A stretch of DNA of 64,000 nucleotides from Meloidogyne chitwoodi (GCA_015183035.1 JACZZP010000006.1:1426001-1490000), one strand, 5' to 3'. Positions 1-12,574 are shown, counted from the first letter of the stretch. Translations and numbers: made by a program. Notes: generated by a model not told the origin, from the sequence alone.

Positions 1-945
1 TTGATGGGGATGAATTACTTAAAATTATTTGTGAACTTGTTAGGCTAGACAAAGAATGGGTACCTTATTCTTCAACTGCCTCCCTTTATATTCGTCCAAC
101 AATGATTGGAACTGATCCAACATTGGGAGTTGGTAATCCAAAAAATGCTAAACTTTTTGTAATTTCTGGTCCTGTTGGATCTTTTTATTCTACTGGATTT
201 AATCCTGTTTCCCTTTTTGCTGATCCAACATTTGTTAGAGCATTCCCTGGAGGCGTTGGAAGCTTTAAAATGGGATGGTAAAACAAAATTATTTAAAAGA
301 ATATTTTTATTTATTTATTTTAGTAATTATGCCCCAACAATAATGCTTGGAAAAATTGCTTCAGAATTTGGTTGTCAACAAGTTCTTTGGTTAAGTGGAG
401 AAGATCATAAATTGACAGAAGTTGGTTCAATGAATATATTTATTTATTGGATAAATGAAAAAGGAGGTAAATAATATATTTTTTTATTTAAAAAAAAACA
501 TAAATATCTCAAAACAGAAAAAGAATTAATAACTCCACCACTTACTGATGGCTTAATTCTTCCTGGTATTGTTCGAGAATCTGTTTTAACTCTTGCACAT
601 GAATGGAATGAATTTTTAGTCAATGAACGTTATCCAACAATTTCAGAAATGAGAAAAGCACTTGCTGAGAATAGAGTTTGTTTTTTATTTAAATTATAAA
701 ATAATATATTATTTTAATTCTAATCATTTTATTAGTTACTTCAAATTTTTGGTACTGGTACAGCAGTTGCATTAGCACCTGTTGGTCGAATTGTATTTAG
801 AAATCAGGAAACAAATAGTATTGAAGAATTTATTATTCCAACAATGAATTCGGGCGAAACAGTTATGCAACATTTTTATGAAACAATTATAGATATTCAA
901 CAAGGAAGAAAAGATAGAAATGAATGGGTTTATATAATTGATTAA
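1..945 (+). CDS. bcat-1: Branched-chain amino acid aminotransferase, C-terminal part (5' end outside window)
   Basis: This PLP-dependent class IV aminotransferase reversibly transaminates leucine, isoleucine and valine with 2-oxoglutarate. Exons are 1-277, 324-466, 518-675 and 736-945; the frame enters at base 3 and ends at TAA 943-945. The translation follows animal BCAT closely: [17 protein letters not shown], the PLP-lysine segment [15 protein letters not shown], the EVGSMN motif, [19 protein letters not shown], the cofactor-binding loop [11 protein letters not shown], and a C-terminus ending near [13 protein letters not shown]. Introns are 42-60 nt with canonical GT-AG ends. The CXXC redox pair that vertebrate mitochondrial BCAT carries in the FGSGTA loop is absent here (AVAL). 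The N-terminal third lies upstream of base 1. Family assignment is secure; whether the enzyme is mitochondrial or cytosolic cannot be seen. Confidence 0.93.
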
Positions 946-1686
946 TTAATAATTGGGTATATATTTAGAATTTATTTAAATAATATAATAATGTTTATAT
1001 ATAATTATATTTTGAATCAAAACAAAAAGATTATAAAGTTTTGTAATTATTTTAAAAAATTAACGTTTTATTTTTGATAAATTTTATTACAAAAGCTTTA
1101 TTTTTAAAAAATTTTTCCCATAATTAATTTTTATTTTTTTAATCTAATTTAGTGTATAAACTTTAATATATTGTATTGTATTAAAATAAATGAAAATTTA
1201 AATAAAATAAAAATAAATAATTATTATAAATTAAAAATATATTTATTTAATAAAAAAACAAATAATTAATACGAAAATAAATATTTTCTTATCCAATAAT
1301 TAAAAATTTTAAAATTATAAGTAAATATTTTTAGGCAAAGAAATTTTTAACCTTGTGAATATAAAAATACATATATAATAAAAATAAAATAAAATTTGTA
1401 TTTTTCTATTAAATTAATAAAATATTTATTTTATTATATTAAAATGGCAGAAAATTAAAATAAAATTTAAAAAATATTTTTTTTTTAATTATCTATTTTA
1501 AAAAATAAATATATAATTTTTAAGTGTTTTTATTAAATTAAATAATATATGTATTACCTATATAAATATTGCTTAATATTAATTGGAACTCAAAATAATA
1601 ATTAAAAATGTTGTTGGACAAAAATATTTTTCAAAAAATAATTAATAATTATCAAAATATATTTTTGACAATTTTTATTAATTTTT
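946..1686. other. Convergent intergenic region
   Basis: AT-rich spacer between the 3' ends of the aminotransferase (+) and the OLRN-1-like gene (-). I see only A/T runs and possible AATAAA-type signals, and no coding frame or repeat structure. Confidence 0.6.
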
Positions 1687-4600
1687 TTAATTATTTGGTG
1701 GTTTTAATAAATTTCCATTATTTCCCTGAATTCCATTAATTTTTCCATTAGAGTCAGGACGTATTTCTTTTAAATCTAATTCTAATTTTTGTCCTCTTGC
1801 AGTAGCTTCTTGTAAATAAGCTAAAAGATTTTGACTTGTTCTTTCTTTGACAAGATGTTGTTTTTCAAGAATTTGTCTAAGAGCTGTTTTACGTCCAATT
1901 GAAGAAGAAGAAGAAAATATTTTTTCTTCTTTTTGTTCTTTTAATTGGTTATTTTCTTTTTCAAATTGATTATTATTATTATTATTGACAATATTACTTT
2001 GTTCTCTAATATGTTTAATTGCATCTTCAACTCTATTAAAAAATATTTTTTAAATTAATATATCAAAAAATAACAAATAAATTATTATTTATTTATTTAC
2101 CTAGTAAATACTTTAACTTGTCTTCTAGCAGCCATATCTTTTAAATAACTAAAAGCCATTCTATAACATTCATTTCTCCGTTCAACAGCCGCATATATTT
2201 CTGGATCTAATTTTTCTGATTGATTATCAAGTAATACAAGACACTCAGCTTCACGTGGAATACATACTGTTACTTGCCAATCTGAATGTCCAATAAAATA
2301 GGCAACCTAAAAATTAAAAAGAAAATTATTAAAAAAAATTAAAACCTCAATCATTCCTGAAAGAAATGTTTTATAAGAAGGAATATAATAAAGAATATGA
2401 CTGGCAGTATGTAAAAATGGAATTCTCATTCGACTATCACACATTAATGTTGATGTATAACTGAGGCCATTTTTACTAAAAAAATAAAATTAAAAAATAA
2501 TAAAATAATTTTTAAATTACTGTAATTCAGGCACAGCTTTTTGAGTAATCCAGTCCAATTCGGAAGAAGAAGAACAACTTAAAAAAACATCATAACCAAC
2601 AGGAGATGTTAAACAACCATTAAGACGTAATTTTTCACTTTTTTCAGAAGGAGATATTTTATTATATCTTTAAAATTAATTTTAAATAAATTATTTAAAT
2701 TAATATTTACTTTTGTTTTTTCTCTTTATTTCGATTTATATTATTATTAAGTTTATTATATGACATAGAAGAATGTTCTTTAATTCCATTTTTATTATTA
2801 GTAGTAGTAGTACTTCCATTAATAATTAATTCAATCATTGGTTCATAACCATTATTTGCTCCTATTAAAGAATTTAAGGATTGAGAAGAAGAAAAAGTTG
2901 TTGTTTTATTTGAATTTTTAAAATTTTGTTGATTTTGATGTTGAAATAAACTGTCACCCATAGTACTAACACGAGGAAGTGGAGGCATTGGAAGTAGTAG
3001 TGTACGTTGAATTTTTTGTTTCCTTCGATTGCTCTAATAAAAAATATTTAAATAAATATTAATTTAAAAAAAATACTTTAAATTTATAATAAATAACAAA
3101 AGCCAATAATAACAAATAATTAAAAGCAATAATTGGAATTATTAACACCCATATTGAAATTCCAGTTCCTCCAAATGCCGGTGAAAAAATAAATGGTGAA
3201 AGAAAAAAATTAAATAAAAGCACCAAAAACATTTCAAAAATTAATAAAAAAGTAAATCTTCGAAAATGGGCAAAAAGACGAGTTTTACAAAAATATTTTA
3301 TTTTTTTAAAACAATTAGAACAATTATTTAGGCAACGACGAGCATTAAGTTTTAAAAAAGGTAAACGTTGTTGACTATTTATTAAAGCCTAAAATTAATA
3401 TTTTAAAAATTATAATAAATTCATTTTTATAATAATTTTTAATTTATTTGTTTTTACAAATTAAAATTTATATTTTTTAAATTAAAAAAAAAAATTACTG
3501 TTGTCCATGGCCTATCTCGAATAATTTTTTTATCGACAAAATCAAGTGCTTCATTAATTGAGGTTAACATTAATACTGAATGACGTTTTAATATTGCTTC
3601 TAATAACTAAAAAATATATTTAATTTATTTAAATATTTAAATTAAAATTACATTGCATGTTCTAATTCTGTCGGGTAAATCAACTTTTAATGCTTTATCA
3701 CTCCATTCATGTCTTCCAAGAAAAACAACAACTAATTTAGATGCTTTTCTTGATGCAAAATAAGCAATTTCAAGAAATGATGTAGCATTAATTGTTCCAG
3801 GATCAAGAACAAAAAGAAAAATACGAGAATTCTAAAAAATATTTATTCAAATTTAAATATTTTAAAAATACTTCTTTAGCATTTTGTTCTTCTCTTATCA
3901 TATTTTCACTCCAAACAGGTCTTTGTGGATCATAATAACTAATTCCATGTCTTTTAAGATAAGGAATAACTATTTCACTTCTATTAAATTTTAAAAATTA
4001 AATTAATTTTATTTAATTATTTAATTATTTAATTTTTTTAATTTTACAAATAATTTATTAGATTATCTAAATTATATTAAATTAATTAAATATTTAATAA
4101 ATTTATTAATTATAAGTAAAAGTAGTTTAGGTATTCTCAAGTCTTCTTTTCAAAAATATTATAAATTTAAACTTCTCAATATAAATAAATCTTTTACTAA
4201 AATAACACAATTTTTTCAAATATTGAATGCCAAAGGTGAATAAAATATTTATTATATTTAGTTGTTGTAGTATCTATATAACCCTAATCTGGGTCTGTCA
4301 AAAAAAAATCAAAAAATTCCAATTTCAGAAATATAATTAAATTAAATTTTAAATAAACATTTATATTATATTAATTTTCAATTTAAATATTTATTAAAAT
4401 TTAATTAATTTAATTATTTTGTTTCTATCATTTTTTCCTTTTATCGTCATAATTTACTGACAAAGCCTTGAGGGAAAAAATAGTCATGTGGGATAACAGA
4501 TTTATTTTTTATAACATCATTTAAAGCACTAATTTCCTTTTTTCTTTTTTTTAATATTTTTATAAAAAATTAGAGGAAAAAACGCCTACACATAAAAATA

Positions 4601-4976
4601 CATATTCAATGATTTTTTCAATAATTTTATTTAATATTTTTCCTTAAATTAACTTTATTTTTGTACTTTAAAAAATAAATTTCCGTTTGTCCTTTAATTT
4701 GTTCGGAAATAAATATTTTTGTTATTTTTAGATTTTTTAAAATAATTTAATTATTGGAAAATTAAAAATAAATTACAAAAGATAAACAAAAAATAACATA
4801 TTTTTTTTTGTCTTTTTTTATTTTAAAATTTAATTAATTAATTAATTAGTTAGTAGTATATCTTTTATTAAAAATATTTAATTTTACCTCCAACATGTAT
4901 TTCCACAAGATCCACCAAGGAAAACATCATAAATTGGTTCTTTTTGATTTTGTAGTATTTTTTCTCCAATAATCAT
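1687..4976 (-). CDS. olrn-1: OLRN-1/RAW-like protein with two nucleoside-deoxyribosyltransferase-like domains flanking a membrane hairpin
   Basis: Ten exons (minus): 4888-4976, 3872-3980, 3652-3831, 3499-3606, 3077-3388, 2711-3033, 2521-2667, 2346-2475, 2101-2306, 1687-2032. Together they are 1950 nt (649 aa) with all phases agreeing. Residues 15-150 contain YDVFLGGSCGNTCWR, a PYLKRHGISYYDPQ segment and SFLEIAYFASRKASKLVVVF, which resembles the nucleoside 2-deoxyribosyltransferase-like fold. Two hydrophobic helices follow at about 207-230 and 238-262, then an Asn/Ser/Thr-rich linker. A second, diverged copy of the domain at about 395-535 (GYDVFLSCSSSS, GMIEVAYFIGHSDWQVTVC) and a Gln/Glu-rich tail complete the protein. 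C. elegans OLRN-1 (Drosophila RAW homologue), which acts in AWC olfactory-neuron asymmetry, is described as having two membrane segments; my link to it comes from memory of the family plan. Intron 1 (3981-4887) is the only long intron. Catalytic activity is not established. Confidence 0.62.
3981..4887. other. Long first intron of the OLRN-1-like gene
   Basis: A 907-nt AT-rich intron separates the 89-nt first exon from the rest, much longer than the usual 40-70 nt. A slightly less AT-rich patch lies at 4440-4510. I see no ORF or inverted repeat in it. Confidence 0.55.
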
Positions 4977-7900
4977 TTTTAAATTAATAATTAATTAATT
5001 ATTGTCTTTCAAACATTTGTAGAGGAATTGAGAAAAAAGAACAAATTAAAAAGAAAAAATAATTAAAAAATAAATAATATTTTTTAATAAAATAATAATA
5101 TCACAATTAAAGGCATCTATAAAAATAAAATAATAATTTATTTATTTATTTAAAAATAAAATATAAATTTTATTAAATAAATTTAACTGTGGAAATTATA
5201 AAAATAATGATCTTTTTGTATTTAAATCTATTAAAATAAACAAATAAAAATAAATTTAATAATATCCAATAAAAAGAGAGAAAGAGAGAGAAGGGTTATT
5301 TAAATATAAGTAATAAATAATTAAATTAACAAAATAATTAATATACCCTTTTAATTAATATTTTATTTTTTTTTCCTTCAAAATTTATTTATTTATATTA
5401 TTATTATTATTTTCCTTTTATATATTTGTGTACATTTATTATATTAAAAAAAAACTTATGACTATAAAGAAAAATTATTTTTCAACTTTAAAATAATTAA
5501 AAAAAAATAAATATTTTAATTAATCAAAAAATGATTTAATTGTTTTTAAAAAAATATTTTTCTTTCTGATTTTATATTTATTCCTTAATAAATAAAATGA
5601 TTGGTAAAAGGCCTAATGCACTCATTTCGAATGATTATATTCACAAATATTAAAATAAATATTAAAATAAAATTGATAATAAAATAAATTATTTTATTTT
5701 TAATAAAAAAGAAGATTGTTAAATTTATAAAAAATTAAAAAAGAAAAGAAAATAGGTTATTTAAACAAAACTTTAAAAATAATTTTAAGAAAAATGACGA
5801 ATTATTATTATATAAAAATAATAAAAAAGAAAGAAAATAATAACAAAAATATGTTTTATTGTAATTTTGTAAAAAAACATTTTTGTAATAATAAAATAAA
5901 TAATAATTAATATTATTTTAATATTTAAAGTTGAACTTTTTTTTTTAATTATTTAATAATTAAATAATATATTTATTAAATTATGAAAAAACAGGAAAAG
6001 TATAATTTTTTAAAATAATAGAAAGAAAATAAAAAATATCTTTTTAATAAATATATTGAAAAATAAAAAAAAATAAAAATTATTTGCAAAATAAATTTAA
6101 AAAAATATACAAAATTATTATTAAAATTCAAATGAAGAATTTAGTAATTTTTTGATTCGAATACTTAAATTCCTTTCTATAAAAGAAAGATAATCTTTTT
6201 TTTAAATCTGTAGTCCAATAGAATTAAAAAATAAATAAATAAATAAATCTGTCATTAATAAATGAGTAAAAATATTTAAAATAAAAATATACTATATTTA
6301 TTTATATTTATTAATCTTTTAATATTTAATAAAATAAATATAAGTAATTAATATTAATATTATTATTATAATTATTACCTTTATTATATTCTCTTCTTTT
6401 CTTTCTCTCTCTATTTTTATTAATATTTTTGTCAGATTAGTGGAAAAAAACCTTTTTATATTTTTTTTTATTTTAAATTAAAATGACGCCATTTTCTATA
6501 TATCAATGAAACCTCAGAAATAAAAGTTAATAGATAAATTATATAAAAATTAAAAAATTATTAAATTAAAGGTTTTAAAATTAATTAAAATTGAAAAAAG
6601 AAATTAGAAAAATATTTAAGTGAAAATTATATTTAAATGTAAAACGTCATAATTTTGGAAAATTTTTTAAATAAAAATAATTTTGACACGTTAAAACAAA
6701 TATTTCTCCAAAAATAAAAATAAATAAATATTTACTCTCACTATTAAATAAAAAAAAATATTTAATTTATTGAAAATAATAAAATGTTACTAAATAATTT
6801 TATTTTTTTTTGTAAAGAAAAAAAAGAAATTTTTTATTAATTTTTAAGAAATGTTTGCAAAATTTAAAAAAATCTGCAAAAAATATTTAAATAATTGAAG
6901 GACATTAATTAGTTAAGAAAAGGATAAAAAATTTATAAAATATTAAAAGTGAAGAAAAAATTAGATAAAATGGTTAAAGAAACAAAAAAATACTTTTTTT
7001 ATAAAAATAAAATAATTTGTCATTTTTTGGCATAAATAAAGTGAAAAAATAAAGAAAGAGTTGCTTTAATGCCAAAAACATAAAATAAAACAAATATATT
7101 TATTTATTGAAAATCTCTTTTTATTTTCTTTTCTAGTAGAAAAGTGAAAAATAAAAAAGACAATTCTTTATTTTTTTAAGAAATTAAAAAAAAAAAGTTT
7201 AAGAATTATAAATTATTAAGAGTTATTTTTTAACAAAAATATATATAAATGTTCATTTTAAAATAAAATAAAAATTTAAATAATATTTTAAGAAAAAATA
7301 AATAAATTTATTGTAATTAAAAAATGACGTGATATTTATTAGACTATGATTTTTAATCTTTAATCATTTAATAAAAATAATTTATTCAAAAATAATAACA
7401 AAAATTCAGGTTCTAAGCCAATCATTTTTATTATTATTAAAAAAATTTATTTGAATAAAATCAGTCAGGCTTAAATTAAAAAATATATTTTATAGAAATT
7501 TTAGTCAAAAAAAAAAAAGTAATAAAATAAATTTATTTAATATAAATAAAATAAAAAATAATAATTTAATTGGATTTTGTTGTGGTCTTTAAATGTTTTT
7601 TTATTATTATTATTTATATAGTAGCTTGTCTAATAAGAATATTTTATTTAAAATAAAATGACGTGAGGATAAATTAAAGGAAGAGAAAAAGAAAGGAATG
7701 TAAGAGTAGTTAGTTAGTAAAAGAAGAAGTAGTAACCACGGAAGTTGCTTTTCTTTATTTTTATTTAAATATTTATTTTATATATTTCTCTGCTATGTTT
7801 ACATATCTCACTGCATTTTTAATTCTCTAACAATTTTTTTGCCATTTTTGTTAAATACAAAGTATTATATTTTAGGCCATAGAATTCTTATGTATTTTTT

Positions 7901-9741
7901 TAAAAGATAAATATTTGAAAATATTTATATTTTTTTATTTCTTATTTATATTCTTTAAGCTTTAATGCTAGAAATTTACTTCTCTTATTTTATACATATG
8001 TTAAAAAAATAAACTAAAAAATGGTTATATGGGCATGGATATTTCTGAATGAAAAAAAAAAAAGTAAAATAAAAGGATTTAGTCATAGAACACTTAATTG
8101 ACATGTTTTTTGGAACGAAATGAAGAGAACCGGAAATAGATGCAACAGAGAATGATGTAATAATGCTTTATTACAAAATTGAATGAATAAATGTTAAAAT
8201 AATAAAATATCAAAGATTAGATAAATAAAATAATAATTAATATATTATTTATTTACATTAAATAAACAATTAATTAGTCTTTTTATGCTAATAATACTTT
8301 AAATAGTTTTTTAATTAATTATTAAAATATAAAATTACTTTGGTATTTATTAAATAATTTATATTATTATTATTAAATAAAACCTTAAAGTTTAAGTTTA
8401 TTATTTTAAATCTTAATTTTATATAATTACCTATATAAAATAATTAAAATATTAAATGTTTTATGAAAAATAAAATTTTAAAAAATAAAATGGTCAGTAA
8501 ATAATTAAAAAGAATTAATTAAAATTATTTTAAAAACGACCGTTAGCCTTTTTAATTTTTGTTGGCAAGCAACGAAATTTATATATGACAAGATATTTAT
8601 AAAATATAAAAATAAAAAATTAAATAATAAAAAATATGTATATTTAACAATTAATAATTGATGTAAAATAATAAAAAATAATAAAAGAATTTTGTCAAAC
8701 AACAATTGTAAAATAATTTAATTAATAAAAAGGTATAAATGATAAGAATAAACTTAAAAAAGTTATTTAATTAATTTAGGTATATTAAATTTTAAATATA
8801 ATTAAATAAAAAAAATTTATTTTATTTTAATAAACTAAATTATAATAAAAATAAAAAATTGTTTGAATTATAAATATATTTTTAACAATTGTATATGTAT
8901 AATAATTATTTAATGTTATATAAATATATAATGAATGCCTAAAGGCGCGGATATTATAAAAAAAAGAAAAAAGAGAGAGAAAGTAGGAAATTATATAAAT
9001 ATTATAGATTTCGTCACTAAGTAAGTCCTATGACTTTTTTTTTTAAACTACCTAATGTAAGCCATTTTATTAAAATATTAAATATATACCTAATAATTCT
9101 TAAATTTATAATTCCATTTTTCTTAAAAATTAAAAAAATATTTTTGTATTAAAATAGGTTTTTAATTTATTATAATAATCAAAAATATTAAAATTAATTA
9201 AAAAATAATTATGTATAATTTTAATTCAATAAAAAAAAGTTTCTCATAAATTATTACTTTAAAATAAAATAATTTAATAAAATTTATTTAATATTTTTAA
9301 TTTAAAATAAAAATTAAAGAATATCCAAATCTCTTTAATATTTTTTAGTTAAATTAGTAAATTAATTATTTAAATACATATATATCTTTTAAAAATGTAT
9401 TAAATTAAAAATTTTAATATTTTTTGACACACTTTTGAAATAAATAATTTTTGCATAATTTTGTAAAAATAAAAATATTATTATATAAATAATTGTTTAA
9501 TAAATAAATATTTATATAATATATTTATTTATTGATAAAAAAATAAAAAAATAATTTCTCTATTTTTTAATCCTCTTACCTAGTAAAATTTATATTATTT
9601 TTGTACTTGACAGTTAAATGCAAACAAATTATATAATTAAATATGAATTAAAAAAAAATATTTTTTATAAAAAAAGTAAATAACTGATAAATTATATACT
9701 AAATAATTCTTAAAAAAACTCCCTATTTATTGAGTCTTAAT
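4977..9741. other. Gene-free AT-rich region
   Basis: Nearly 4.8 kb upstream of the OLRN-1-like gene without a supportable coding region. The longest frames are lysine/isoleucine/phenylalanine strings expected from A/T-rich noise. Short purine tracts occur at 5276-5290 and 7676-7730. TGACGT hexamers preceded by AAAA lie at 7325-7330 and 7659-7664. It presumably holds upstream control sequences, but nothing more can be shown. Confidence 0.55.
9734..9741. repeat. Left target-site duplication of the hAT-type element
   Basis: GTCTTAAT, directly abutting the left terminal repeat and identical to 10502-10509. Confidence 0.88.
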
Positions 9742-9757
9742 TAGGGTTGTTCCCCGT

Positions 9758-9790
<33 letters not shown>

Positions 9791-10501
9791 GGACCACGGG
9801 GAAACTTTTCGGGGAATTTTTGGAAAGGGGGGGACGGGGAAAAATTTTTAGCGGGGATTTTCGGGGAAATTTTCAATGCCGTAGGCGAAATTTTTTTTAA
9901 TTATTGCACTTTAATTGCCAAAAATTGATCATTTTTATGCCTTAGGTAAGAATTTTAAGGTTTTTTAAACTTCTTAGCAAAAAATTTAATTTTTTTGTGC
10001 CGCAGGCGAAAATTTTTAAAATTTATTGTACTCTAGTTGCTAAAAATTCACCTTTTTAGCGCCGCAGGCAAAAAATTTTGAAGAATAAATGTACTCTAGT
10101 TGCAAAAATTTAACCAAAAAATAACAATTTTTAATGAAATTTAAAGCTAATTCTAAAAAATCCTCACCGGCATCTTAAAAAACCACAAAATGAGGATAAA
10201 TCCGCAGATCTGGGAAAACTATTAGAAAAATAAAGGAAAAAATATACAAATTCGAAATTTTATCGCGACTTTTGAGTCGCGAGTGAGATAAAAAATGTTA
10301 AGTTATAAAGGTAAAATAAGAGACGGGGAGTGCTTCGGGGAATTTTTGAAACGGGGGGGGGGGGGGGACGGGGACGGGGAAAAATTTTTTTTTCGTCACG
10401 GGGGGGGGGGGGGGGGGGGGGGACGGGGACGGGGAAAATTTAAAAAAGTATCAAAATTCCCCGGGGTTCGGGGACGGGGACGGGGGCGGGGAACAACCCT
10501 A
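9742..10501. mobile_element. Non-autonomous hAT-type DNA transposon (MITE) with 8-bp target duplication
   Basis: A 760-bp element bounded by perfect 15-bp terminal inverted repeats, TAGGGTTGTTCCCCG at 9742-9756 and its complement at 10487-10501. The identical 8-bp sequence GTCTTAAT flanks both sides (9734-9741 and 10502-10509). An 8-bp duplication plus a terminus fitting YARNG is diagnostic of the hAT superfamily. The interior has no transposase. It holds G runs of 31 (9759-9789), 15 (10353-10367) and 23 (10400-10422), GGGGA/GACGGGG blocks at both ends, and four degenerate ~62-bp tandem units around 9877-10120. The element is far more G-rich than the host DNA. Non-autonomous status follows from the missing coding capacity. 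Confidence 0.9.
9877..10120. repeat. Degenerate ~62-bp tandem repeat inside the hAT-type element
   Basis: Four units each begin with a GCCGYAGGCGAAAATTTTT-like block (near 9878, 9938, 9999, 10061). They continue with an A/T tract and a TTGTACTCTAGTTGC-like block. Units 3 and 4 are most alike; units 1 and 2 have decayed. Confidence 0.7.
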
Positions 10502-10509
10502 GTCTTAAT
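10502..10509. repeat. Right target-site duplication of the hAT-type element
   Basis: GTCTTAAT, directly abutting the right terminal repeat; the matching copy is at 9734-9741. Confidence 0.88.
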
Positions 10510-11511
10510 CAAGTAAATAATCAATTATTATTATATATAAAAAGACAAAAAATATGATAAATTAATTTTTAGTAAAAAAATATAAGGAATAATTAAACAT
10601 ATCAAATTGATTATTAAATAATATTATATATTTTCCTTTTTTAAATTAAAATATAAAAATATATTTATTTAAAAAATGTATCTTATTATAAAAATAAATA
10701 AATATTCCAGTTATCCATATTTGGCTTCCATTTTTTATTTATTTCTTTTATTCATTACAAAATGACGTTATTTTTATTTAAGTGGTGTAAAGGTACTACT
10801 TGACTATTATATTTATGAGAAATATTTTTTTTAAATATGTCGCGACATTCTCCAAATACCGGAATTCCTAAGATGGAGAAAAATATTTTAGGTGACTTTT
10901 CCGTGAGCATAAATAAATAAATAAATAATAATGAATAAATGATCCAATTTCAGTGATGAATAATTTTTTAAAAAATATTAAATTACAAAAATTTGTTTTT
11001 GGAAAACAATAAATATGAAGAAATTTATTTTATAAGTAAAAAAATATTTTAGTAAATTTTAAGTAAAAAGATTTGTAAATTGGAAGAATTTTAATTTTAA
11101 TATTATTAATGAAAATAAATAAAATAAATATATTTAATATTATATTTAATTAATTTATATTTTTAATTTAATTTTAAATTTAAATTAAAAATTAACCAAA
11201 ATATAAGATAAAAATAAATTTTATTATTTTTATTTAAATTAAATAAAAATAATTAATAAATTATAAAATGAAAGAAAATAAATAAATAATTTTAATTTTT
11301 TATACACCAATAAATTTCTACTAAAAGAACATTTGTTTAAAATAAAAGAATTTTTATTTATAAAAATAATTTTAGTAAAAAAATAAAATAAAAAGTGGAA
11401 GCCATATGCTTTAAAGAACTTTTTAATATAAATATATTTATTTGTTTTACTCAAAAATAATTGATTTAAAAATATTTTATCTTAAAAGTATAAATAATTA
11501 ACATTTAAAAA
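10510..11511. other. Intergenic AT-rich region
   Basis: Spacer between the transposon and the next gene. A TGACGT hexamer lies at 10763-10768, followed by a short less AT-rich patch at 10780-10900. No coding frame is supportable. Confidence 0.5.
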
Positions 11512-12220
11512 ATGGTTAATCAAAAAAGGTTTCAAATGGAAAAATGGCCCTCTTGTGCAAATTTACAACGTGCAGAAATTATTTCAACAAAGCCAGCAAC
11601 ACTTGGAGTGGTATAAAATTAAAATATTAATTTAAAATATATATTTTATTTTAAAAGCCTTTAACCCGTTCATTATCAATTTCTGGGCCTTCAACATTAG
11701 CTGATGCCTTTGGAATGCATAAACCTTCATGGACATATTATTATAATAAATCAGATAATTATAGAAATTGTTGGCCTTCCAAAATGTGGAGAAATCGTTT
11801 TATGGTAAAATATAAATTTTATTTATTTTTTAATTATTTAATTAAAAAGTGTGATCGTATTATTTATGATAAACGTTTTTCTGTTACACCAATTTATAGA
11901 AATGTTCCAATTTCTGTTCCTTATCACAGAACGTAAGCAAATACATTATTAAATATTATTTTTTAATATTTTAGTAATTTTTCTAATGAAAATCGTGTTG
12001 GTTATTGGTCATTTGATTATGATTATATGTATAATATATAATATAATTAAATATTTATTTATTTATTTAAAGGTATGAAATACCTCCAAAACCATTATTT
12101 AATTTATTTGATCCTTTTGATGGTTTATATCGTTATTGGAATAAATATAATTCTAGAAAAATGGATGAAGATTTAAATCAAAAATGTTATTATTATAATA
12201 AAAGACATTATTTTATTTAA
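11512..12220 (+). CDS. Uncharacterised 176-aa aromatic/proline-rich protein
   Basis: Five exons: 11512-11610, 11658-11804, 11850-11932, 11975-12028, 12073-12220 (531 nt, phases consistent, all GT-AG). The protein starts MVNQKRFQMEKWPSC. It is rich in Tyr, Trp, Pro and Asn, with segments such as HKPSWTYYYNKSDNYRNCW, PIYRNVPISVPYHRTNFS and PPKPLFNLFDPFDGLYRYW. I see no signal peptide, membrane helix or coiled coil. I do not recognise the family. Clean multi-exon structure and biased composition argue for a real gene. It converges on the girdin gene 3' end about 350 bp away. Confidence 0.75.
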
Positions 12221-12574
12221 TTAAATATGTAGATAATTATAAATATTATATAATAAAATGATTTTTATCAGAAAAAAAATTGAAAATTATTTTTAATATT
12301 TATTCTCAAAGAAAATAAAAATGGAAAAATTTCACATAAAAAAAGGCAATAATAAAATTTACGTATAAATAAAAAGGCAGTGGTAAAATTAAAAATAAAT
12401 TAATAATTAGAGGACAAAAAAGTAATTTTAGATCAAATAAAATAATAATTAAAAGAGATTTTCTCTCTAAATATTAAAATAACTTTTTTAAAGAAAGAAT
12501 TAAAAACTTTTAGTTAAAATATATATAAAATTTTAGAAATAAAAAAAAAATATTTATATTTTATTATCAATTAA
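12221..12574. other. Convergent 3' intergenic spacer
   Basis: About 350 bp of A/T-rich sequence between two convergent genes. Nothing beyond probable 3' UTRs. Confidence 0.5.

Noticed and set aside
8505..8705. 66-codon Leu/Phe/Ile frame resembling a membrane peptide
   Set aside because: Pure A/T-composition artefact with no splice context, conserved motif or neighbouring exons; the same applies to the frames at 11239-11454, 18683-18868 and 25173-25409.
10295..10516. Gly/Arg-rich 73-codon frame
   Set aside because: It is a translation of the G runs and right end of the hAT-type element and crosses the transposon boundary.
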